NCBI GenBank assembly: GCA_025059945.1
Contig: JANXDC010000010.1
Span: 1 to 64,000 of the forward strand
DNA length: 64,000 nucleotides
DNA from: Bacteroidota bacterium
GTDB lineage: Bacteria > Bacteroidota > Rhodothermia > JANXDC01
Direction: 5' to 3'
Shown: piece by piece, positions 51,444 to 58,161 of the stretch
Layout: every line of letters begins with the position of its first letter
How positions within the stretch are numbered: the first letter of the stretch is position 1
The notes under the pieces: model-generated
Told to the model about the DNA's origin: nothing
Seen by the model: only the letters and a program-made list of their open reading frames with translations
Databases searched by the model: none
Position numbers and translations under genes: made by a program

Positions 51444-52256
51444 ATGGGCTGTATCCACGCATACGCGGCGCATCTTATGTTGCCGGTGCCCCTAAAGTGG
51501 GCGCCGCGAGCCCATCGCCCCCTGTTGGAGTCCCTGTATCGCTGGACCGCGCACCTGCAGCATCTGGCCCGAAGCCCGGAGCAGACCCCCGCGGAACGCT
51601 GCGCCCTCCTGGAGGCCCTGGCCGAACTGGATCCCCGGGCGACCTCTCCTGTGGCCTCTTCTCTGGAAGCGCTCTTAGAGGCAGGGGTGCCGGATTCGTG
51701 CTTAAAGCGCATTGCGCGGGGATGGCGGCTGCTAAGCGTTCCCCGTTCCTTTGCGCGTTTCCCTGAGCTGCTGCAGGTGGGCATGGACGTCGGCTATGCC
51801 GCTGTGGTGGCCTTTCACCTTTTGGGCTACCCGCGCTCCCGCTACCGTGAGGCCCTCATGGCTTACGGAGCGGCGCGCGCGCTAACGGGCCTGCTTGTGC
51901 AGCAGAGCCAAGACCGCCTGGATGGCTTTTTGTACGTCTCTCAAGAGGACGCCGATCGCTTTCCGGGCAGTCTGGAGCTATGGCAAAACGGGCTTCCGGG
52001 AGAACCGCTGCGCCGTCTATTGTGGCTGCACTTGGTGCGCCTACGAGAGCTTTACGCAGAGGCCTGGAGCGGGCTCCGCCAGGAGCTTGAAAACCCCGTG
52101 CGCCGCGCCTTTCGACGTTCCTGGCTTGAGGGGCTTGATGCGCTGGTACGCATCGAAACAAGCGGTCACCGGTTTCTACTCCATGTCCCCGAGCCCCGAC
52201 CTTGGGACCGGATCCGGCTGTTCTTCCAGGTCTGGATGAGTCGGACGCCTCGATGA
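51444..52256 (+). CDS. Degenerate squalene/phytoene synthase-like protein
   Basis: A 270-residue, all-helical, soluble protein. Its pattern follows the squalene/phytoene synthase family: LLESLYRWTAHLQHLARSPE at the first helix pair, a central VGYAAVVAFHLLGYPRSRYR, then AYGAARALTGLLVQQSQDRLDGFLYVSQED, which aligns with the usual A.QLTN.LRD..ED...GR.YLP.ED. The two Asp-rich motifs that bind magnesium-diphosphate are lost (TADDIAD-type becomes TAHLQHLA; LRD..ED becomes VQQSQDR). It is therefore probably not a synthase. The start (ATG 51444, no clear ribosome site) could also be ATG 51477. Its ATGA end overlaps glycerate kinase. Confidence 0.6.
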   Translation: MGCIHAYAAHLMLPVPLKWAPRAHRPLLESLYRWTAHLQHLARSPEQTPAERCALLEALAELDPRATSPVASSLEALLEAGVPDSCLKRIARGWRLLSVPRSFARFPELLQVGMDVGYAAVVAFHLLGYPRSRYREALMAYGAARALTGLLVQQSQDRLDGFLYVSQEDADRFPGSLELWQNGLPGEPLRRLLWLHLVRLRELYAEAWSGLRQELENPVRRAFRRSWLEGLDALVRIETSGHRFLLHVPEPRPWDRIRLFFQVWMSRTPR

Positions 52257-53539
52257 AGGACGTGCTGTTGCAGCTCTGGCAGGCCGGGCTGGAGGCTGTG
52301 CACCCCGAAGCATGCCTGCCCAGCCGACTGCGGCGCCACGGGCCCTACCTAACGTGGTCCGCCGGGCGTTTGCGCATGGATCGATTTCGGGCTATCTGGG
52401 TTTTCGGCATCGGAAAGGCCGCTACTCAGGTTGCACGCGCTTTACTGCCCCTTATCGCGGACCGGCTCGCAGGGGGCGCGCTGCTTACTGCACCGGAGTA
52501 CGCCGCAGACGCCCGTCCCCTGGAAGTCCTCTACGGAGCACATCCCCTACCTACCCCAGAGGCCGAATCGGCCGCCTGGCAACTCTGGGAGGCCCTGGGG
52601 CGAGCACGGCCTGAGGATCTGGTAATCTGGATCACAACAGGGGGCGGCTCGGCGCTTTGGGCCCTGTACCATGAACCCCTGCGGGCGGAAGAGGCCGCGC
52701 AAGGCTTCTGGCTCCTTCAGCGCGCCGGGCTTCCGATCTACGAGCTAAACCTGGTGCGACGGACCCTTCTGCGCTGGGCCAATGGGGGCCTGCTGGAGCG
52801 CCTAGCTCGCACGAAAGTGCTGGAGCTGATCCTCTGCGACGTGCCCGGTCGAAGGCTAGAGGCCGTGGCCTCGGGTCCCACGTACCGGATTCCCGAGGCC
52901 CGGAAGCGGGCCATAGAGCTGCTGCGCGAGCGCGGCCTGTGGGAGCGCCTGCCGAAGGCGGCGCGACGGGCCCTGGAGCGGGAGCCTTCACGGCAGGGCT
53001 CTGCGTCTACCGTGCTAGGGCGCATCTGCCTGGCCTCGGCGCAGAACGCGCTTCAGGCCATGCGCAAGCGGGCCCGCGCACTGGGGCTTCGGGCCTGGAC
53101 GCTCACGGATCGCCTAGAGGGGGAGGCGAGCGAGGTCGGTCGTCTGCTTGCCCTGCTGGCCGACGGGCTTCGGCCTCGAGGCCGAGGCCGCGTGATCCTC
53201 TGGGCCGGGGAGACCACGGTGAGCTTGGGAGAACAACACGGACTGGGTGGTCGCAATCTGGAGCTGGCCTTATCCGCGGCGCGCTTCCTTGAGGGCCGCA
53301 AGGGGGTTGCGCTTCTATCCGCCAGCACAGACGGCCGCGACGGGCCCACAGACGCGGCAGGGGCCGTAGTGGACGGCTATAGCACGGCGCAGGCCCGCTC
53401 CCGGGGTTGGAATCTGGAACGGGCCCTGCGGGAGCACAACAGCTACCCGCTTCTAGCGGACCTTGGTGCCCTTATCCTTACGGGTCCTACGGGCACCAAC
53501 GTAGCCGATCTTGGAGCCCTGCTTGTATGGCCCAGTTGA
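52253..53539 (+). CDS. Glycerate 2-kinase (MOFRL family)
   Basis: A 428-residue enzyme phosphorylating D-glycerate to 2-phosphoglycerate. The N-terminal DUF4147 domain has VFGIGKAATQVARAL, a hinge ITTGGGSALW and LILCDVPGRRLEAVASGPTY. The C-terminal MOFRL domain has GRVILWAGETTVSL, GLGGRNLELALSAA and STDGRDGPTDAAGAVVDG. All hallmarks are present. The start at ATG 52253 overlaps the preceding stop (ATGA), so the two genes are coupled. It could use glycerate formed from glycolate or hydroxypyruvate. Confidence 0.92.
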   Translation: MKDVLLQLWQAGLEAVHPEACLPSRLRRHGPYLTWSAGRLRMDRFRAIWVFGIGKAATQVARALLPLIADRLAGGALLTAPEYAADARPLEVLYGAHPLPTPEAESAAWQLWEALGRARPEDLVIWITTGGGSALWALYHEPLRAEEAAQGFWLLQRAGLPIYELNLVRRTLLRWANGGLLERLARTKVLELILCDVPGRRLEAVASGPTYRIPEARKRAIELLRERGLWERLPKAARRALEREPSRQGSASTVLGRICLASAQNALQAMRKRARALGLRAWTLTDRLEGEASEVGRLLALLADGLRPRGRGRVILWAGETTVSLGEQHGLGGRNLELALSAARFLEGRKGVALLSASTDGRDGPTDAAGAVVDGYSTAQARSRGWNLERALREHNSYPLLADLGALILTGPTGTNVADLGALLVWPS

Positions 53540-53582
53540 AGACGAAAAGGGGCCCAGCGGGGCCTTGCAATCTGATGAGGGC

Positions 53583-53942
53583 TCACCCGAGGGTTTCGCC
53601 TGCCTCCGAGTCCGCCAATCCCGCTTCGAGATCGCGGCGATCCGGACCGATCCTGCGCCGACGGCGCTCTTTGTAACGCACCAGCTGCCTGCGCAACTTC
53701 TCCACCGCCTCATCGATGGCTAACTCGAAATCCGGAGCTCGGGAAGTGGCCTTTAAAATCTGATCATAGACCGTGATCCAGATCTCGCTGCGCTTGCGAT
53801 GAGCCGCCCCTTCATCCTCTAGCACCACGTTGCAGTCCACAATCCCGTTGTAGAGCCGCTCCAGACGGGTTACGGCTTGCTCGGCGTACCGCTGCAGCTC
53901 AGGACGGGCTTTGAAATGCCGGGCGGTGAAGTAAACCTTCAT
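53583..53942 (-). CDS. hpf: Ribosome hibernation-promoting factor (short HPF/YfiA type)
   Basis: A 119-residue ribosome-associated protein. It begins MKVYFTARHFKARPELQRYAEQAVTRLERLY, then IVDCNVVLEDEG and DFELAIDEAVEKLRRQL, the S30AE domain; a basic tail (YKERRRRR) follows. It lacks the C-terminal dimerisation domain of long HPF. The start is ATG 53942 with AGGAGG 6 nt before it. It lies 19 nt after xerC and is convergent with the glycerate kinase gene, 43 nt away. Confidence 0.92.
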   Translation of the reverse strand: MKVYFTARHFKARPELQRYAEQAVTRLERLYNGIVDCNVVLEDEGAAHRKRSEIWITVYDQILKATSRAPDFELAIDEAVEKLRRQLVRYKERRRRRIGPDRRDLEAGLADSEAGETLG

Positions 53943-53948
53943 GATAGA

Positions 53949-53954
53949 CCTCCT
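53949..53954 (-). promoter_or_regulatory. Ribosome binding site that fixes the hpf start
   Basis: AGGAGG ends 6 nt before ATG 53942, so the in-frame upstream start at 53972 is not used. Confidence 0.75.
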
Positions 53955-53961
53955 CTTTGGC

Positions 53962-54858
53962 TCACTCCGCACGGGGGTGCGCCCGCCGGTAGAGGGCCTT
54001 TAAGTGCTCTAGGCTCGTGTGCGTGTACTGTTGGGTGCTCACCAGGCTCTGATGCCCCAGGAGCTCCTTGATGGCCACTAGATCAGCGCCGCGGTCCAGT
54101 AGATGCGTGGCCATCGAATGCCGCAGCACGTGAGCCCCTTTGCGCGTTAACTCCGGAAACAAAGCCCGAATGGCCCGTCGCACATACCGGTACACCGCAA
54201 GACGACTCAGAGGAGATCCCGAAAGCGAGAGCAACGGGTCTTGGGGTCGAAGCGAGCCGCGATCCGCCAAGTGGGCCTTTAGGGCGTCGGCCGCCGTCCG
54301 GCCCACGGGCACCAGGCGCATCCGCCCCCCCTTGCCCCGCACCCGCAGCAGGCGAGCGTAGGGATCCCAATCCTCCAAGCGCAGGCCGACGAGCTCGCTT
54401 GTACGCACGCCGGTGCTGTAGAGGAGCTCCAATATGGCGCGCCGCAGCCGACCCTTGGGGCTTTGGGTATCCGTGGATTCGATCAGGCGGCGCACGGCCT
54501 CTTCGTCCAGAAACACCGGCAAGGTCCGCCCCACCTTCGGCGTGGGCAAAGCCTCCAGGACCTGGCGTCTAATGTAACCCTGTCGATACAGAAACCGAAA
54601 GAACGTGCGCAGCGCCACCCCCTTTCGGGCTATCGTCCGGGGCCTTGCTCCTGCGCCGCGAAGAGCGCCCAGCCAAGCGCGGGCCCAAAGACGCGCGCGG
54701 GTCTCCAAGACCTCGGGTGCAAACGTCGTCTCCTGGAAGCGTTCGCGGATGAAGCTGAAGAATTGCTGCAGATCCCTCCCGTAGGCCGTGCAGGTGTGGG
54801 CAGAATAGCGCCGGACCGCGCGCAGATGTTCCACGTAAGCGCTGATCCAGGTATCCAT
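53962..54858 (-). CDS. xerC: Tyrosine recombinase XerC/XerD type (downstream copy)
   Basis: A 298-residue site-specific recombinase. The N-terminal SAM-like domain (about 1-95) starts MDTWISAYVEHLRAVRRYS. The catalytic domain has GVRTSELVGLRLED (first Arg), KGGRMRLVPV (Lys region), HVLRHSMATHLL (His243, Arg246), LGHQSL (His269) and Tyr278 in TQQYTH. It is full length and closely resembles the chromosome-dimer-resolution enzymes. The XerC name is a guess to tell it from the paralogue at 57259. It precedes hpf. Confidence 0.88.
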   Translation of the reverse strand: MDTWISAYVEHLRAVRRYSAHTCTAYGRDLQQFFSFIRERFQETTFAPEVLETRARLWARAWLGALRGAGARPRTIARKGVALRTFFRFLYRQGYIRRQVLEALPTPKVGRTLPVFLDEEAVRRLIESTDTQSPKGRLRRAILELLYSTGVRTSELVGLRLEDWDPYARLLRVRGKGGRMRLVPVGRTAADALKAHLADRGSLRPQDPLLSLSGSPLSRLAVYRYVRRAIRALFPELTRKGAHVLRHSMATHLLDRGADLVAIKELLGHQSLVSTQQYTHTSLEHLKALYRRAHPRAE

Positions 54859-54933
54859 GTGCGGATTTTAGCTGCCGTATACGGGCTTTCGCGAAATCCT
54901 CCGAGCCTTCGCACCGCTCCCTGCCGCATGCAA

Positions 54934-54964
54934 GGGGGGCCGTCTCGATCCGAAACGGCCCCCC
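54934..54964 (-). terminator. Strong hairpin after the histone-like gene
   Basis: A 13-bp stem with one G-U pair (54934-54946 with 54952-54964) and a 5-nt loop. It begins 15 nt after the stop at 54980 and lies upstream of xerC. There is no U-run after it on either strand, so it may be a processing or stability element. Because it follows a short, highly expressed-looking gene, termination is the simplest reading. Confidence 0.5.
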
Positions 54965-54979
54965 AGGATTCCAACACAC

Positions 54980-55165
54980 TTAGGCGCCTTTTTGTTGGTT
55001 TTTAATCTGCTGCACTTCCACCCGAATCGCCTGAGCTTTGGCCTTCAGCTCCTGCATGGCTTTGCGCAGCCGGGTACCGGCCGCTTTGTTCCCCTTCTCG
55101 TAAAAAGCCCGAAAGTCCTTTTCCAAGGACTCCACGAAGCCTCTGAGCTCCTCAAAGCGGCTCAT
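54980..55165 (-). CDS. Histone H1-like DNA-binding protein (Hc1 family)
   Basis: A small 61-residue basic protein. The pattern SRFEELRGFVESLEKDFRAF then YEKGNKAAGTRLRKAMQELK is the Hc1-like histone H1 family found in Bacteroidota, Rhodothermota and Chlamydia. It is a probable nucleoid protein. AGGAGG lies 7 nt before the ATG, a good promoter is at 55236-55265 and a strong hairpin follows, so it is a self-contained and probably abundant transcript. Confidence 0.88.
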   Translation of the reverse strand: MSRFEELRGFVESLEKDFRAFYEKGNKAAGTRLRKAMQELKAKAQAIRVEVQQIKNQQKGA

Positions 55166-55235
55166 AAGCGTACCTCCTGCTTGGGGTTAGACGGTGACGC
55201 GTATTGGGCACTGGCTCCTTTCAGGCTCGGAGCGG

Positions 55236-55265
55236 AACATACACAAATGACGCCAACGCTGTCAA
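55236..55265 (-). promoter_or_regulatory. Promoter of the histone-like gene
   Basis: On the minus strand TTGACA (55260-55265), 18-nt spacer, TATGTT (55236-55241). The start would be near 55229, giving a leader of about 64 nt. The -35 lies only 15 bp past the stop of the MBL hydrolase gene. Confidence 0.65.
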
Positions 55266-55279
55266 GCATTTTGGCCCTT

Positions 55280-56074
55280 TTAGAGGGTTACCTCTTCCCA
55301 GTACGCTCCTTCCGTCCCAGCTTGGGGGAAGACGCGGATAGCCGTCGGATGTAGGCCATGATAGAAGAGCACAACCGTTCCGGCCCGATCTCGGAGGCGT
55401 TTTGTGAGAGCCGTGCGCCAGGCGTACGCCCGCTCCGGGTCCGTGTCGTATTTGGCGCGGAATCGACGCCCGAACTGGGACAGGCTAGCGAGCACGTCCC
55501 CGGCTAGCAGAGCCGAGCCGTCGCGTCCGTGCACCCAGATGGCCTGATGCCCTGGCGTGTGCCCCCCGGTGAGTTCCAGCTCCAGGTGGGCGTTTAAGGC
55601 CATGGAGCCCTCCACAAGCCGCAGCTGATCGGATCGTTCTAGGAGCCGGAGTAACGGCTCTAGGGGGGGCTTATGAGGGCGGATGCGAGCGTAGTCCCAT
55701 TCGGCGCGCTGTATGACGTACTCAGCCGCCGGAAAGGCAAGCTGCCAGAAGCCGTCCTCCTCGAGCAAAGCCCCTCCGACGTGGTCGGGATGCAAATGGG
55801 TAAGCACAACACAGCTTATGTCCTCCGGCTCTACGCCATGAGCCTCTAGATTGGCGTACAGCTCCCCCCATCCCTCCGATCCCCAGCCACCCAGACCCGT
55901 ATCCAACAAGGTTATATGGCCCGGAGCGATCACGAGAAACGGGCGCACGGTCACACGTAGCGCACCTGGCCGGCGGGGGGCCCCCTCTTGAACGGGCTGG
56001 AACCGCTTATCGCCCGCTACCTCATAGAGGCCTTCCTGCAAGCCGAAGATCGAGATCCCGCCCAGCTCCATCAT
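55280..56074 (-). CDS. MBL-fold metallohydrolase (lactonase-like)
   Basis: A 264-residue zinc hydrolase. HLHPDH (HxHxDH) is the first metal motif, with VVLTHLHPDHVGG; a second His is in GHTPGHQAIWV, and GDVLASL carries the bridging Asp. The overall plan resembles AHL-lactonase / YtnP-like MBL proteins, but the substrate is unknown. The start is ATG 56074 after GGGAGGG; a longer frame to 56206 overlaps hisI and is rejected. It lies 7 nt after hisI. Confidence 0.85.
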   Translation of the reverse strand: MMELGGISIFGLQEGLYEVAGDKRFQPVQEGAPRRPGALRVTVRPFLVIAPGHITLLDTGLGGWGSEGWGELYANLEAHGVEPEDISCVVLTHLHPDHVGGALLEEDGFWQLAFPAAEYVIQRAEWDYARIRPHKPPLEPLLRLLERSDQLRLVEGSMALNAHLELELTGGHTPGHQAIWVHGRDGSALLAGDVLASLSQFGRRFRAKYDTDPERAYAWRTALTKRLRDRAGTVVLFYHGLHPTAIRVFPQAGTEGAYWEEVTL

Positions 56075-56081
56075 GCCCTCC

Positions 56082-56441
56082 CTACGCTCCTGTGTCGGCC
56101 TCCGGCTTGCGCCACTGACCGTCTTGCCAAGTCCGGTAAAAACATGTGGGATGCCCTGTATGGCAGGCGATCCCCCCCACTTGCTCGACTTCAAACAGCA
56201 GGGCATCGCCGTCGCAATCGACCCAGATCCGGCGCACCAGCTGATAGTGGCCGCTTGTTTCGCCCTTAACCCAGACCCGGTTCCGGCTGCGGCTCCAGTA
56301 CGTCATGCGGCCGCTCTGCAGGGTCTGCTCCAAGGTCTCGGCGTTCATGTAAGCGACCATGAGCACAGCCTTTGTGCGCGCATCCTGAACCACGACTGTG
56401 ATCAGGCCCTTTTCGTCGAATTTGAGTCCATCGAGCGCCAT
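56082..56441 (-). CDS. hisI: Phosphoribosyl-AMP cyclohydrolase
   Basis: The third step of histidine biosynthesis, 119 residues. Motifs: [41 protein letters not shown] and [29 protein letters not shown] with the metal-binding Asp and Cys residues. It is a stand-alone HisI, not fused to HisE. No other his gene is nearby, so it is separated from its pathway and joined with a ZIP transporter (15 nt upstream). HisI needs zinc, which may explain the pairing; this is inference. Confidence 0.94.
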   Translation of the reverse strand: MALDGLKFDEKGLITVVVQDARTKAVLMVAYMNAETLEQTLQSGRMTYWSRSRNRVWVKGETSGHYQLVRRIWVDCDGDALLFEVEQVGGIACHTGHPTCFYRTWQDGQWRKPEADTGA

Positions 56442-56456
56442 AAACGTCCCGGAAAG

Positions 56457-57188
56457 TTAGTGGGTAAGGAGCGCGGTCACCGCGGCCGTGCCGATGCCGG
56501 CCAGAAAAACCATAAAACGAGTCCGGATTAGCCGGTGGCCGCGCACGAGGTTTTCCATGAGCAGAAACACGGCAAGATAGAGGAAAATCCCTGCTGAGAC
56601 GCCCAACAGAACCCCTAGCGCCGCGGGGGGAAGTTCCTGAACGACGAGCGTGGCCGCCGCAATACCGAGCAAGGGCATTGAGGCTAGCAAGCTTATGGCA
56701 GTCCAAATACGCCGGCTTGCCCAGTTTGCGGAGCGCAATAAGTGTACGAGCATGAGCCCCATGGGCGTTTTGTGCGCCAAAATAGCCAGAAAGAGCAATC
56801 CGATTGTCTGAGGATAGGCGGCGGCCAGCGCCAGGGGCCAGGCCTCGATGAAGCTATGCAGACACACCCCTACAAGCACCCCCATTCCCTCGAGGGGGCT
56901 AAGGGATCCATATGGATGGGCGTGCTCCAGTCCTCCGGTCATCTGGTCAAGAAGCAGCTGCAGCCCAAAACCCAGCAGCAGCGCGACCCCCGCCCATCCC
57001 CGAGCAGCTGCGACAGCCTCTGGGATCAGGTGCAAGAAGCCTAAGCCCAACAGAAGCCCGGCGCTGTAGGGGAGCCAACCCTGCAGACGCTCAGCCGAGC
57101 GAGCCCATCGATCGCCCAACCAGCCACCTAGCAAGACAGCCAGGGCGAGTACAAAGCCCAAGGATATGCCCGGTAGTGACGTTGACAT
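56457..57188 (-). CDS. ZIP-family metal transporter
   Basis: A 243-residue membrane protein with about eight spans. The conserved ZIP metal sites are visible: LLGLGFLHLIPEA (first His/Glu pair) and GVCLHSFIEAWPLALA plus AHKTPMGLMLVHLL. The His-rich loop between is short (GLEHAHPYG). It would import zinc or a related divalent metal. It is the first gene of a small run with hisI and the MBL hydrolase; both products are metalloenzymes. A weak promoter lies upstream at 57222-57251. Confidence 0.88.
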   Translation of the reverse strand: MSTSLPGISLGFVLALAVLLGGWLGDRWARSAERLQGWLPYSAGLLLGLGFLHLIPEAVAAARGWAGVALLLGFGLQLLLDQMTGGLEHAHPYGSLSPLEGMGVLVGVCLHSFIEAWPLALAAAYPQTIGLLFLAILAHKTPMGLMLVHLLRSANWASRRIWTAISLLASMPLLGIAAATLVVQELPPAALGVLLGVSAGIFLYLAVFLLMENLVRGHRLIRTRFMVFLAGIGTAAVTALLTH

Positions 57189-57221
57189 TCAGGCCAAGGG
57201 CTTTCCTGAGGGGGCCGGTGC

Positions 57222-57251
57222 AAAATAGCGCTTTTCGGGAGGCCCAAACAA
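57222..57251 (-). promoter_or_regulatory. Weak putative promoter for zip-hisI-MBL
   Basis: On the minus strand TTGTTT (57246-57251), 18-nt spacer, TATTTT (57222-57227), about 34 bp before the ZIP ATG. The match is modest and the location is the 70-bp gap after xerD. Confidence 0.35.
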
Positions 57252-57258
57252 CCGGCCT

Positions 57259-58161
57259 TTAGGGGCGCGGATGACAGCTTCGGTGGATCTCGATCAGATC
57301 CGTTCGGTCCAGATGCGTATACAGCTGCGTGGTTGTGATAAAAGCATGCCCCAAGAGCTCCTGCACGGCCCGCAGGTCCGCCCCACCCTCTAGCAGATGG
57401 GTGGCAAAGGAGTGCCGCAGGGTGTGCGGGGAGACAGGCTTGGTTATGCCAGCCCGGCGGGCGGCTTGGGCGACGATCGTCCAAATGGCCATGCGGCTCA
57501 TGGGACCCCCACGCGCGTTAAGAAAGAGCCGGTTTGAGGCTCTGTGGGGGCGTCGCACCAGATGCGGCCGCACCTCCCGCTGATAGCGCTCGGCCCATTC
57601 GATGGCCATACGGCCCATCGGAACCAGGCGCTCCCGGGCCCCCTTGCCCACGAGGCGCACAAAGCCCAATTCCAGAAAGAGCTGATCCTGCTCAAGCGCC
57701 GTAAGTTCGGATACGCGCATGCCGGTGGCGTACAACAGCTCCAGTATGGCCCGGTCCCGCACCCCCAACAGGGTCGAGGTGTCGACGGCCGCAAGCAACC
57801 GCTCTACCTCCGGCACCTCCAGCACCACGGGGAGCCGTCGCGTCAAGCGGGGTGGCTCTATTGCTTCGGTGGGGTCGGATCGCAGAAAACCTTCGGCTAT
57901 GCAGAAGCGGTAAAAGCCTCTGAGCGCAGCAAGATTGCGCGCCAGGGATACTTCCGACAGCCCCACTTCCGCAAGGGTCGCCACATAACGACGCAGCGTC
58001 GCGCCGTCGGCTCGCTCTAGGGGCACCTCCTCTGCTTCTAGATAGCTCAGGTAACGATGCAGATCACGCGCGTAAGCCTCCTGCGTAAGCGGGGAGAGGT
58101 GCTTCTCCGCGCTCAGAAAATCCAGATAAGCCCCTAGAAGCTCATCCGCGTCCCGTCGCAT
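57259..58161 (-). CDS. xerD: Tyrosine recombinase XerC/XerD type (upstream copy)
   Basis: A 300-residue site-specific recombinase. The N-terminal domain (1-95) begins MRRDADELLGAYLDFLSAEKHLS. The catalytic domain includes GMRVSELTALEQDQLFL (Arg), GKGARERLVPMG (Lys region), HTLRHSFATHLL (His246, Arg249), LGHAFI (His272) and Tyr281 in TQLYTHL. It pairs with the recombinase at 53962 for dimer resolution. The name XerD is provisional. Its ATG lies 20 nt inside the pgpH stop region. Confidence 0.9.
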   Translation of the reverse strand: MRRDADELLGAYLDFLSAEKHLSPLTQEAYARDLHRYLSYLEAEEVPLERADGATLRRYVATLAEVGLSEVSLARNLAALRGFYRFCIAEGFLRSDPTEAIEPPRLTRRLPVVLEVPEVERLLAAVDTSTLLGVRDRAILELLYATGMRVSELTALEQDQLFLELGFVRLVGKGARERLVPMGRMAIEWAERYQREVRPHLVRRPHRASNRLFLNARGGPMSRMAIWTIVAQAARRAGITKPVSPHTLRHSFATHLLEGGADLRAVQELLGHAFITTTQLYTHLDRTDLIEIHRSCHPRP

